DNA of 38,180 bases from Caccovicinus sp964425595 (GTDB taxonomy: Bacteria; Bacillota; Clostridia; Lachnospirales; Lachnospiraceae): contig CAYRMW010000020.1 of NCBI GenBank assembly GCA_964425595.1, positions 1 through 38,180 on the forward strand. Direction: 5' to 3'. The stretch's first letter is position 1, and every line of letters starts with the position of its first letter. A program made the position numbers and the translations under genes. The notes below the pieces were generated by a model that did not search any database, was not told where the DNA came from, and saw only the letters and a program-made list of their open reading frames with translations. This document shows positions 8,655 through 16,108 of this stretch, in pieces.

Positions 8655-8683
8655 TTTACTTACCGCCTTCGGGAACTTATAAT
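8655..8683 (+). promoter_or_regulatory. Promoter of the LarA-like gene
   Basis: TTTACT (8655-8660), a 17-nt spacer and a perfect TATAAT (8678-8683) lie 89 nt before the ATG at 8773. Confidence 0.65.
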
Positions 8684-8772
8684 GATAAGCAGAGGTTCAG
8701 AATGGTGGGAATGGATGACGGGAGCGGGTTGGCCCGGTCATTCCAAACGATGCAGAAAGTGAGGATAAACGG

Positions 8773-10077
8773 ATGAAGTATGAAAGAAGCGAAGAGATCT
8801 CCAATCTGTTAAAGGACGTGGCGATCCCCAAAATGTTCCATGCGGTCCAGGAGTTTAAAAAGGACCGGATCGAGCCGGAGAAGATCCATGAACTGGTGCG
8901 CGAGCAGCTTTCCCGTCCGGAGATCAGCCAGACGGTGAAGCCGGGCATGGAGATCGCCATCACCGCGGGCAGCCGGGGCGTGGCGAATGTGGACGTCATC
9001 ACCAGGGCCATCGTGGATTTCTGCAAGGAAAAGGGCGCGAAGCCTTTTATCGTTCCGGCAATGGGAAGCCATGGCGGAGCCACGCCCGAAGGACAGCTGG
9101 AGGTGCTGGCCGGGTTTAACATCACCGAGGAGACGATGGGATGCCCGATCCGCTCGTCCATGGAGACGGTGCTCCTGGGCTATTCGGAGTACGGAAAGCC
9201 GGTATACCAGGACAAGTACGCGCATGAGGCGGACGGCATCATCCTGTCCTGCCGCATCAAGCCCCATAATGCTTTCCGTGGCAAGTATGAGAGCGGTGTC
9301 TTAAAGATGCTGGTCGTGGGGCTGGGCAAGCAGAAGGGCGCGGAGAGCGTCCACAGCGACGGCATGGACAACATGGCCCGCAACATCCCGGCTAACGGCA
9401 AGGTGGCCATGGAGAATTCCCGTGTCCTTTTTGCGATTCCCAGCGTGGAGAATGCCTACGATGAGACGGCGCTGATCGAGGCGATCCCCGCCGATCGGAT
9501 CTTTGACCGGGAGCCGGAGCTTCTTAAGATCGCCTTCTCCAATATGCCCAGTCTCCTGGTGGGTGAGGCGGATGTCCTGGTGGTCAATGAAGTGGGGAAA
9601 AATTACAGCGGAACCGGTGTGGATCCGAACATCTCCGGCACCTGGTCCAATGACTACGTATCCGGCGGACTGAAGGTAAAGCGCACGTGCTTTCTGGATC
9701 TGACGGACTGCTCGCACGGCAACGCCAACGGCATGGGTCTGGCCAGCGTCATCACCGCGCGGATGTTCGAAAAGCTGGATCTGAACAAGGTATATATGAA
9801 TTCTTTTACCAGCACCGTGCTGAAGTCGGCCATGATGCCGCCGGTGGTGGCAAACGACAAGGAGGCCATCCAGGCCTGTATCCGCACGGCAAACCGCATC
9901 GACCGGGATAACGTCCGCATGGTGCGCATCAAGAATACCCTGCACATCGGGGAGATCATGCTGTCGGAGAGCTATTACCGGGATGTGGTGGATGGAAAGT
10001 ATCCCGGACTGACGGCTGTGTCGGAGCCGGCGGAGCTTTTGTTTGACGAGGAAGGAAATCTGATGGACGGGATGTGA
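8773..10077 (+). CDS. LarA-family (nickel-pincer lactate racemase-like) protein
   Basis: A 434-residue protein of the LarA/DUF2088 family. These proteins use the nickel-pincer nucleotide (NPN) cofactor to racemise or epimerise 2-hydroxy acids. GSHGG places His100 where LarA has its catalytic His. The block from KPHNAF to SVH supplies His165, Lys178 (the position of the lysine that covalently holds NPN) and His194. The last two are 16 residues apart, as I recall for LarA. The C-terminal half is divergent from LarA, so the substrate may not be lactate. GAGGAT lies 7 nt before the ATG. The gene stands alone with its own promoter, and the cofactor genes larB, larC and larE are not in this window. 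This is the first gene with the GC-rich codon use found in the rest of the window. Confidence 0.75.
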   Translation: MKYERSEEISNLLKDVAIPKMFHAVQEFKKDRIEPEKIHELVREQLSRPEISQTVKPGMEIAITAGSRGVANVDVITRAIVDFCKEKGAKPFIVPAMGSHGGATPEGQLEVLAGFNITEETMGCPIRSSMETVLLGYSEYGKPVYQDKYAHEADGIILSCRIKPHNAFRGKYESGVLKMLVVGLGKQKGAESVHSDGMDNMARNIPANGKVAMENSRVLFAIPSVENAYDETALIEAIPADRIFDREPELLKIAFSNMPSLLVGEADVLVVNEVGKNYSGTGVDPNISGTWSNDYVSGGLKVKRTCFLDLTDCSHGNANGMGLASVITARMFEKLDLNKVYMNSFTSTVLKSAMMPPVVANDKEAIQACIRTANRIDRDNVRMVRIKNTLHIGEIMLSESYYRDVVDGKYPGLTAVSEPAELLFDEEGNLMDGM

Positions 10078-10116
10078 TGCCCCCCGCGCCCCTGTCCTGG
10101 CGGCGAAAAACCCCGC

Positions 10117-10145
10117 TTGACATCGAGAGTTATATCTGTTATAGT
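10117..10145 (+). promoter_or_regulatory. Sigma-A promoter of the dnaJ-like gene
   Basis: Consensus TTGACA (10117-10122), a 17-nt spacer and TATAGT (10140-10145). The predicted start is near 10152, giving a leader of about 165 nt. No CIRCE-type HrcA operator was seen. Confidence 0.8.
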
Positions 10146-10166
10146 AACAATAGAACACGAGACTGC

Positions 10167-10197
10167 AGCATCCCCGGAGCCATTCCGGGGCTGTTTT
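10167..10197 (+). terminator. Terminator-like hairpin in the dnaJ-like leader
   Basis: CCCCGGA (10172-10178) pairs perfectly with TCCGGGG (10184-10190) around a 5-nt loop. After one mismatch AGCA/TGTT extends the stem, and TTTT (10194-10197) follows. It lies about 15 nt after the predicted start site. It could be an attenuator for the downstream gene, or the terminator of the LarA-like gene with the promoter embedded just before it. Confidence 0.5.
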
Positions 10198-10317
10198 GCG
10201 TACATCGGCGCGGCCGGGATCGGCCGGACAAACCGGGCTGCGGGCGTCTGTGTTTTGAACATGTTGTCGCTTTGGCCGGAAGGCGGAAGCGGTCTCGGAA
10301 AAGAGGGGATGATTGAC

Positions 10318-11259
10318 ATGGCGGGGAAAAGAGATTATTATGAAATCCTGGGAGTAAAACGCGACGCGGATGACGCGTCGATTAAAAAGGCATACCGGAA
10401 GCTGGCAAAGAAGTATCATCCGGACGCGAATGGCGGGAGCGCCGGCGCTGAGCAGAAGTTTAAGGAAGTGACGGAGGCATATACCATCTTAAGCGATCCG
10501 GAAAAGCGGAAGCTTTACGACCGCTTTGGCCATGCCGCTTTTGACGGGACGGAAGCAGGGCCGGGCACGGATACGGCCGGCGGATACCGGGAGTACCATG
10601 GCGGATACCGGGAGTATCATTTTTCCGGCGGGATGGATGACTGGTTTGACGATCTGTTCGGCGGGGTATTCGGCGCGGGGTTTGACCGCGGCGCGTCGGG
10701 ACAGAAGGGCCGCGATCTGCAGACGGATGTCGACGTGACGTTTGATGAAGCCGCGCTTGGCTGCAGCAAGGTGATCCATTTGCGGCGGGAGGACGGAAGC
10801 GTCCAGTCCCTCAAGGTGAAGATCCCGGCGGGGATCGAAAGCGGAAAAAGCATCCTGCTGCGCGGCAAGGGGATGCCGGGCCGCTCCGGCGCGCCGGCCG
10901 GCGATCTGCTGCTGAAGGTGACCGTAGGGGAAAAGCCGGGATTTGAACGCCGGGGAGCGGATATCTATTCTGCGGTGCCGGTCCCCTTTGCTACGGCGGT
11001 CCTGGGCGGCGAGGTTATGATTCAGACCATCCACGGCGCGGTGATCTGCAAGATCAAGCCGGGAACACAGTCGGGTTCGAAGATCAGGCTTAAGGGAAAA
11101 GGCGCGGCGTTGATGCAGGATCCGTCCCGCTTCGGCGATCATTACGTGACGGTCCAGATCCAGGTGCCGGTCGATCTTGGCAGCGAGGCGAAGGAGAAGC
11201 TGAGGGAATTCCAGGAGGCATGCAGCAGGGAGAAGCGCAGGAGGCATGGCGCCGCCTGA
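10318..11259 (+). CDS. DnaJ/CbpA-type Hsp40 co-chaperone without zinc finger
   Basis: A 313-residue Hsp40. The J domain (about 5-70) has HPD at residues 34-36, which stimulates the ATPase of DnaK. A Gly/Phe-like linker follows (about 75-120) with a duplicated YREYHGG unit. Two C-terminal substrate-binding beta domains come after that (QTDVDVTFDEAALG, then KVKIPAGIESGKSILLRGKG, and FATAVLGGEV). The four CxxCxGxG zinc repeats of true DnaJ are absent, so it is of the CbpA/DjlA-like type II group. AGAGGGG at 10302-10308 lies 9 nt before ATG 10318. The ATG at 10309 abuts that site and is unlikely. Upstream in-frame codons to 10117 overlap the promoter and are not coding. dnaK and grpE are not nearby. 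Confidence 0.85.
   Translation: MAGKRDYYEILGVKRDADDASIKKAYRKLAKKYHPDANGGSAGAEQKFKEVTEAYTILSDPEKRKLYDRFGHAAFDGTEAGPGTDTAGGYREYHGGYREYHFSGGMDDWFDDLFGGVFGAGFDRGASGQKGRDLQTDVDVTFDEAALGCSKVIHLRREDGSVQSLKVKIPAGIESGKSILLRGKGMPGRSGAPAGDLLLKVTVGEKPGFERRGADIYSAVPVPFATAVLGGEVMIQTIHGAVICKIKPGTQSGSKIRLKGKGAALMQDPSRFGDHYVTVQIQVPVDLGSEAKEKLREFQEACSREKRRRHGAA
10579..10620 (+). repeat. 21-bp tandem duplication in the Hsp40 linker
   Basis: Two adjacent 21-nt units (10579-10599 and 10600-10620) differ by one C/T change. They encode GGYREYH twice in the linker between the J domain and the substrate-binding domains. The repeat keeps the frame. Confidence 0.8.
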
Positions 11260-11300
11260 TCGTAGGGTAAAGAAAAGGAAGGCAGGAGGAAAGAACAGAC

Positions 11301-12875
11301 ATGAGTCATATGCACGGCGGGCATGAGCAGAAGGCAGCGTTGCAGCGGGGGAAACAGGGCATTTTCCGGATCGTTTTCGGCCGGACCGGGGTCGTGGTTT
11401 CCCTGCTTCTTGCGCAGTTTCTCTTTCTGTTCGCGATCTTCCAGACCCTGGAACAGTATGTTCCGTATTTTTGGGTGACCAATACGATCCTGGCGGTAGG
11501 CATCGTGGAGGAGCTGATCGTCAAAGATGAGAATCCGACGGTGAAGATCACCTGGGTGGTCCTGGTCATGGCGCTGCCGGTCTTCGGTCTGTTTTTGTAT
11601 CTGTTTACGCAGAAGGAAGCCGGGCACCGCATCCGGAACCGGCAGGTCGCGGCGATCATCGCGGAGAGCCGGGTGTATGTGCCGGACTGCTCGGAGCTGA
11701 TGGAACAGCTGCGCCAGAATGAACCGGAGCTGTACCCGGTGGCCTATTATCTGAAGGAGAACCAGGATTTTCCTGTGTTCGCGCACACGCGCGTGAAGTA
11801 TTTTCCCCTGGGAGAAGATAAATTTGAAGAAATGCTGATCCAGCTGGAGAAGGCGGAGCGCTTCATCTTTATGGAGTATTTTATCCTCAAGGAAAGCTAT
11901 ATGTGGGACCGGATCCTGGAGATCCTGACGCGAAAGGTCAGGGAGGGGGTGGAAGTCCGGTTCCTCTATGACGGCACCTGCTCGCTCCACCTTGTGCCTT
12001 ACGGCTACCCGAAACAGCTGGAGGCCATGGGGATCCGGGCGAAGGTGTACGCGCCGATCCGGCCCTTTATTTCCACCCATTACAACAACCGCGACCATCG
12101 CAAGATCCTGGTCGTTGACGGGAGGGTGGCGTTTACCGGCGGGGTCAACCTGGCCGACGAGTATATTAACCGGATCGAGGTCTACGGCCACTGGAAGGAT
12201 ACGGCGGTGATGCTGGAAGGGGAGGCGGTCCGCAGCTTCACCCTGATGTTTCTTCAGATGTGGAACGTGGGCGCGCCGAAGGAGGATTACGCGCCTTATC
12301 TGCAGGGCGGGCAAAAGATGGACGCGCCGGGCTATGTCATCCCCTACGGCGATACGCCGACCGACCGGGAACGCGTCGGCGAGATGGTGTACATGGACAT
12401 CATCAACCGGGCCGAGCGGTACGTGCACATCATGACGCCGTACCTGATCCCGGATTATGAAATGATGACCGCGCTGAAGTTTGCCGCGAAGCGGGGTGTG
12501 GAGGTGATCCTGATCCTCCCGCACATCCCGGATAAGGAGACGGCCTTCGCGCAGGCGCACAGCTATTATCCGCCGCTTCTGGATGCCGGTGTGAAGATTT
12601 ATGAATATACGCCGGGCTTTGTCCACGCGAAGGTGTTCGTCAGCGACGACCGGAAAGCGGTGGTAGGGACGATCAATCTGGATTACCGCAGTCTGTACCA
12701 TCATTTTGAATGTGCCGCCTACCTGTACAAGGTGCCGCAGGTGGCCGAGATCGAAGCGGATTTTGAGCAGACGCTTGCGAAGTGTCAGCCTATGTCCAAG
12801 GAGGACTTAAGGAGGGATCCCATCCTGCGGCAGCTTTCCGGAAGGCTTCTTAAGGTGCTGGCGCCGCTGATGTGA
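11301..12875 (+). CDS. cls: Cardiolipin synthase (phospholipase D family)
   Basis: A 524-residue membrane enzyme that condenses two phosphatidylglycerols into cardiolipin. Two N-terminal transmembrane segments (about 30-55 and 70-100) precede two phospholipase D domains. The first HKD motif is HRKILVVD, inside NRDHRKILVVDGRVAFTGG. The second is HAKVFVSDD, followed by GTINLDYRSL. Both catalytic His-Lys-Asp sets are intact and the length is normal for Firmicute Cls. AGGAGG lies shortly before the ATG. It is 41 nt after the Hsp40 gene with no terminator between, so the two may be co-transcribed. Confidence 0.93.
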   Translation: MSHMHGGHEQKAALQRGKQGIFRIVFGRTGVVVSLLLAQFLFLFAIFQTLEQYVPYFWVTNTILAVGIVEELIVKDENPTVKITWVVLVMALPVFGLFLYLFTQKEAGHRIRNRQVAAIIAESRVYVPDCSELMEQLRQNEPELYPVAYYLKENQDFPVFAHTRVKYFPLGEDKFEEMLIQLEKAERFIFMEYFILKESYMWDRILEILTRKVREGVEVRFLYDGTCSLHLVPYGYPKQLEAMGIRAKVYAPIRPFISTHYNNRDHRKILVVDGRVAFTGGVNLADEYINRIEVYGHWKDTAVMLEGEAVRSFTLMFLQMWNVGAPKEDYAPYLQGGQKMDAPGYVIPYGDTPTDRERVGEMVYMDIINRAERYVHIMTPYLIPDYEMMTALKFAAKRGVEVILILPHIPDKETAFAQAHSYYPPLLDAGVKIYEYTPGFVHAKVFVSDDRKAVVGTINLDYRSLYHHFECAAYLYKVPQVAEIEADFEQTLAKCQPMSKEDLRRDPILRQLSGRLLKVLAPLM

Positions 12876-12924
12876 CGGGCCGCGGCCGGCCTGGTGAATC
12901 ACCCGGACTCTCGTCCGGCCCGTC
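12874..12924. terminator. Inverted repeat between convergent cls and degV genes
   Basis: GACGGGCCG (12874-12882) pairs with CGGCCCGTC (12916-12924), and an alternative inner hairpin CCGGAC-TCTC-GTCCGG lies at 12903-12918. It overlaps the cls stop codon and sits 8 nt from the end of the opposing gene. A bidirectional terminator is likely, although U-runs are poor. Confidence 0.5.
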
Positions 12925-12932
12925 GTTTCCGC

Positions 12933-13823
12933 TCAGTCGTTTCGCGGACTTCCCCAGAAAAACAACGCGACCGTGCCGGGGCCGGTATGGCTTCCGATCG
13001 TGGTGCCGATCTCGCAGATCTGTACCCGGCCGTCCAGATGCGGAAAGCGTTTTTCGACAAGCGCGGCGACCGCTTCCGCGTCCCGGCGGCAGGCGGAATG
13101 CGAGATATAGCATTTTCCGGAATAGGCGGCGCCGTCAAAGGCGTGCGCCTCCATCTGATCGACGATGGCCTGAATGACCTTCTTTTTCGTCCGGATCTTA
13201 TAGCGGGGGATGAGGCGTCCCTGGCTGTCGACGTTGAGCAGGGGGCAGATATTCAGCACGCCGCCGAGGAAACCGGCTGTCCGGGAAATGCGCCCGCCGC
13301 GGATAAAGTAGGTCAGGTCGGAAGTGAAAAACCAGTGGTGGACTTCCAGGCGGTGCGCCAGGCTCCACTGATAGACCTGGTCGATGGTCTTGCCCTCGTC
13401 TCTTAAATCGGCCAGGCGGTCCATCAGGAGACCGTAGCCGGAAGAAGCGGCCAGGGAATCGACGATCAACAGTTTTCTTTCCGGGTACTTCTCCGCCAGC
13501 ATATTCCGGGCAATGTTCGCCGAATTCATGGTGCTTGTGATGCCGGAAGAGAGGCACAGGTGAAGCACGTCTTTTCCGGCGCTTAAAAAGTTTTCGAAAT
13601 AAGCCGCGTACTCTTCGGGATTGATCTGCGAAGTGGAGGTCGCAGCGCCGTCTGCCATTTTCTGATAAAACCGGTCCAGGGGCATGCTCTGCCCAAGGTC
13701 ATCCTGGTATGTTTCTCCATCCAGCTGGTAGTGAAAACAGATATAGGCGATCTGCCGCTGCCTGAAATGGTCTCCGGTCAGATCTGCCGTCGAACAGCAG
13801 CTTAAAACAAAGGGATAGTGCAA
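12933..13823 (-). CDS. DegV family fatty-acid-binding protein
   Basis: A 296-residue DegV protein. The family binds a fatty acid in the cleft between two domains, and FakB members present it to the kinase FakA for phospholipid synthesis. Recognisable blocks are the N-terminal strand with CCSTADL, the TSTSQINPEEY segment carrying the conserved Thr-Ser-Gln-Pro-like motif (Pro shifted), LCLSSGITSTMNSA, and the late IGTTIGSHTGPGTVALFF with conserved His. The start is TTG at 13823-13821, supported by GGAGAGG 6 nt upstream. fakA is not in the window. It is divergent from the endonuclease III gene and convergent with cls, which also serves lipid metabolism. Confidence 0.85.
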   Translation of the reverse strand: MHYPFVLSCCSTADLTGDHFRQRQIAYICFHYQLDGETYQDDLGQSMPLDRFYQKMADGAATSTSQINPEEYAAYFENFLSAGKDVLHLCLSSGITSTMNSANIARNMLAEKYPERKLLIVDSLAASSGYGLLMDRLADLRDEGKTIDQVYQWSLAHRLEVHHWFFTSDLTYFIRGGRISRTAGFLGGVLNICPLLNVDSQGRLIPRYKIRTKKKVIQAIVDQMEAHAFDGAAYSGKCYISHSACRRDAEAVAALVEKRFPHLDGRVQICEIGTTIGSHTGPGTVALFFWGSPRND

Positions 13824-13861
13824 GGATATCCTCTCCTTTCCGTGGGGATTTTTCTTTTTTT

Positions 13862-13890
13862 ATTATACATGACGGAGTGAAATTTCGAAA
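13862..13890 (-). promoter_or_regulatory. Probable promoter of the degV gene
   Basis: On the minus strand the -10 is a perfect TATAAT (13867-13862), 38 nt before the TTG start. The matching -35 position is weak (TTTCGA, 17-nt spacer). Confidence 0.5.
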
Positions 13891-13921
13891 GAGAAATCGC
13901 GCGCGGATCGGTTCATGTACC

Positions 13922-13949
13922 TTGCGCGCCGCGCGGAATGTGCTATACT
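13922..13949 (+). promoter_or_regulatory. Promoter of the endonuclease III gene
   Basis: TTGCGC (13922-13927), a 16-nt spacer and TATACT (13944-13949). The leader would be about 80 nt and contains a GC-rich inverted sequence (GCCGGCACCGGCGG region). Confidence 0.6.
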
Positions 13950-14034
13950 GTTAGTGTTGCGGACGGGAGTGCCGGCAGGGAGGCGCCGCCGGCACCGGCG
14001 GTTTAGCGGGTTAAGCATAAAGGACAGGGATAGA

Positions 14035-14673
14035 ATGATGACGAAAGAGGAACTGGCGGGGGAGATCATCCTTCGCCTGAAAGCAGAATACCCGGACGCG
14101 GGCTGTACGCTGGATTACAACGAGGCGTGGAAGCTTCTGGTCAGCGTCCGCCTGGCGGCCCAGTGCACCGATGAGCGGGTCAATGTGGTCGTGGAAAAGC
14201 TGTATGAAAAGTATCCGGATGTCGACGCGTTAGCTGCCGCCAGGCCGGAGGAAATCGAGCAGATCGTGCGTCCGTGCGGGCTGGGCGCCAGCAAGGCGCG
14301 GGATATCAGCCGGTGTATGCGGATCCTGAAGGAGAAATACAACGGGCAGGTCCCGGATCAGTTTGATGCGCTTTTAGCGCTCCCGGGCGTAGGGAGGAAG
14401 AGCGCGAACCTGATCATGGGAGATGTGTTCGGCAGGCCGGCCATTGTGACGGATACCCATTGCATCCGGCTGGTGAACCGGATGGGTCTGGTTGAGCAGA
14501 TCAGGGACCCGAAAAAGGTGGAGATGGCTCTGTGGAAGATCATTCCGCCTGAAGAGGGGAGCGATTTCTGCCACCGGCTGGTGTTTCATGGAAGGGCGGT
14601 CTGTACGGCAAGGACGAAGCCTTTTTGCGGCAAATGCTGTCTGGCGGATATCTGCCCGAAGATCGGCGTATGA
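14035..14673 (+). CDS. nth: Endonuclease III (DNA glycosylase/AP lyase)
   Basis: A 212-residue base-excision repair enzyme that removes oxidised pyrimidines and nicks abasic sites. The helix-hairpin-helix is LPGVGRKSANLI with the catalytic Lys. The catalytic Asp is in VTDTHCIRL. The C-terminal cysteines for a [4Fe-4S] cluster are present, but the first gap holds seven residues (C-x7-C-x2-C-x5-C) rather than the six of the E. coli enzyme, and an extra Cys follows the third. ATG codons at 14035 and 14038 are both possible with AGGACAGGG upstream. Codons upstream to 13915 overlap the promoter. The MATE gene starts 37 nt downstream. Confidence 0.92.
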   Translation: MMTKEELAGEIILRLKAEYPDAGCTLDYNEAWKLLVSVRLAAQCTDERVNVVVEKLYEKYPDVDALAAARPEEIEQIVRPCGLGASKARDISRCMRILKEKYNGQVPDQFDALLALPGVGRKSANLIMGDVFGRPAIVTDTHCIRLVNRMGLVEQIRDPKKVEMALWKIIPPEEGSDFCHRLVFHGRAVCTARTKPFCGKCCLADICPKIGV

Positions 14674-14710
14674 TCCGGCACAAACCTGGAGATAGTGAGA
14701 GGGAATGGAT

Positions 14711-16069
14711 ATGAGCAGGAGTAATCAGGACAGCAGTGCCCGGCTGTTTTCCAACGCGGCACTGAAAACATTAATTATCCCGCTGGTGATCGAGCAGATC
14801 CTGTCGGTAACCGTGGGGATGGTGGATACCATGATGGTATCCAGCGTGGGGGAAGCGGCCACCTCCGGCGTTTCCCTGGTGGATATGATCAATAACGTGA
14901 TCATTAATGTCTTTGCCGCGGTCGCCACCGGAGGAGCGGTGGTGGCTTCGCAGTACCTGGGGCAGAGGAAGCGGGACAAGGCCCGGGAGGCGGCAGATCA
15001 GCTGGTGCTGATCACCGCGCTGATCTCCGGCGTGATCATGCTTCTGGCGATCGTGTTCCGTCACGGGATCCTGGAGACGCTCTACCACGGCATCGAAGAG
15101 GATGTGATGGCCAACGCGCTGATCTACCTGATCATCTCCGCGGTCTCCTATCCGTTTCTGGCGGTCTATAATTCCTGCGCGGCGCTGTTTAGGACCATGG
15201 GAAATTCACGGATTTCCATGCAGGCCGCGGTGGTGATGAATATTCTGAATATTATCGGGGACTATGTCCTGGTTTTCGTCTTCCCCATGGGTGTGGCCGG
15301 CGCGGCTTTGGCCACGCTCATCTCCCGGATCGTGGCCTGCCTGATCTTAAGCGTCTGGCTGCGGAACCGGAACCTGGAGATCTGCATCGGAAGCGGCCGG
15401 CTTTCCTGGAACGGAAATATGATCCGGCGCATCCTTCGCATCGGGATACCCGGCGGGATCGAGAACAGTATTTTCCAGCTGGGCCGTGTGCTGGTCGTGA
15501 GCATCATCGCCACGTTCGGTACGGTGCAGATCGCGGCGAACGCGGTGGCAAATAATCTGGACAGCATGGGCGTTTTGCCGGGACAGGCCATGAACCTGGC
15601 GATGATCACCGTGATCGGCCGCTGCGTGGGCGCGGGTGATTTCGGCCAGGCGAAATATTACGCGAAAAAGCTGATGAAAGTAACCTATCTGATCAACGGT
15701 CTGTGCTGCGCGGGTGTGATCCTCACCATGCCGCTTACCATGAAGCTGTACGGCCTTTCCGCCGAGACGCTTGAGCTGGCGGCGCTGTTAGTCCTGATCC
15801 ATGACGGCTGTGCGATCCTGCTGTGGCCGGCGTCGTTTACTCTGACGAATGTGCTGCGGGCGGCCAATGATGTAAAGTTCCCCATGGTGATCTCTATCCT
15901 TTCCATGCTGATCTTCCGGCTGGGCTTAAGCTATGTGATCGGCGTGGGCATGGGCTGGGGAGCCGTTGGCGTCTGGGCAGCTATGGTGGTTGACTGGGTC
16001 GCGCGGACCGTCTGCTTTGTCGGCCGCTACCGAAGCGGCAAATGGCAGACCTTTTATTCCGTGTCCTGA
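14711..16069 (+). CDS. MATE family multidrug/metabolite efflux transporter
   Basis: A 452-residue integral membrane protein with about twelve hydrophobic segments in two pseudo-repeats. The first half begins LIIPLVIEQILSVTVGMVDT, the MATE signature of helix 1 to 2, and contains GGAVVASQYLGQRKRD. The second half has IGIPGGIENSIFQLGRVLV. These transporters export cationic drugs or metabolites using Na+ or H+. GAGAGGG lies 7 nt before ATG 14711. The earlier ATG 14705 is too close to it. The gene lies between nth and ackA in one direction, and co-transcription is plausible. The substrate is unknown. Confidence 0.9.
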   Translation: MSRSNQDSSARLFSNAALKTLIIPLVIEQILSVTVGMVDTMMVSSVGEAATSGVSLVDMINNVIINVFAAVATGGAVVASQYLGQRKRDKAREAADQLVLITALISGVIMLLAIVFRHGILETLYHGIEEDVMANALIYLIISAVSYPFLAVYNSCAALFRTMGNSRISMQAAVVMNILNIIGDYVLVFVFPMGVAGAALATLISRIVACLILSVWLRNRNLEICIGSGRLSWNGNMIRRILRIGIPGGIENSIFQLGRVLVVSIIATFGTVQIAANAVANNLDSMGVLPGQAMNLAMITVIGRCVGAGDFGQAKYYAKKLMKVTYLINGLCCAGVILTMPLTMKLYGLSAETLELAALLVLIHDGCAILLWPASFTLTNVLRAANDVKFPMVISILSMLIFRLGLSYVIGVGMGWGAVGVWAAMVVDWVARTVCFVGRYRSGKWQTFYSVS

Positions 16070-16108
16070 CGGCGGAGTGCGGACCGGGCAGAAAGGAGAG
16101 GACATACG

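Noticed and set aside
10117..10317. N-terminal extension of the Hsp40 protein
   Set aside because: The extra codons overlap the promoter and leader hairpin, are unconserved in character, and the J domain starts exactly at the ATG with a ribosome binding site.
10118..10317. CIRCE heat-shock operator before the Hsp40 gene
   Set aside because: The TTAGCACTC/GAGTGCTAA inverted repeat is absent.
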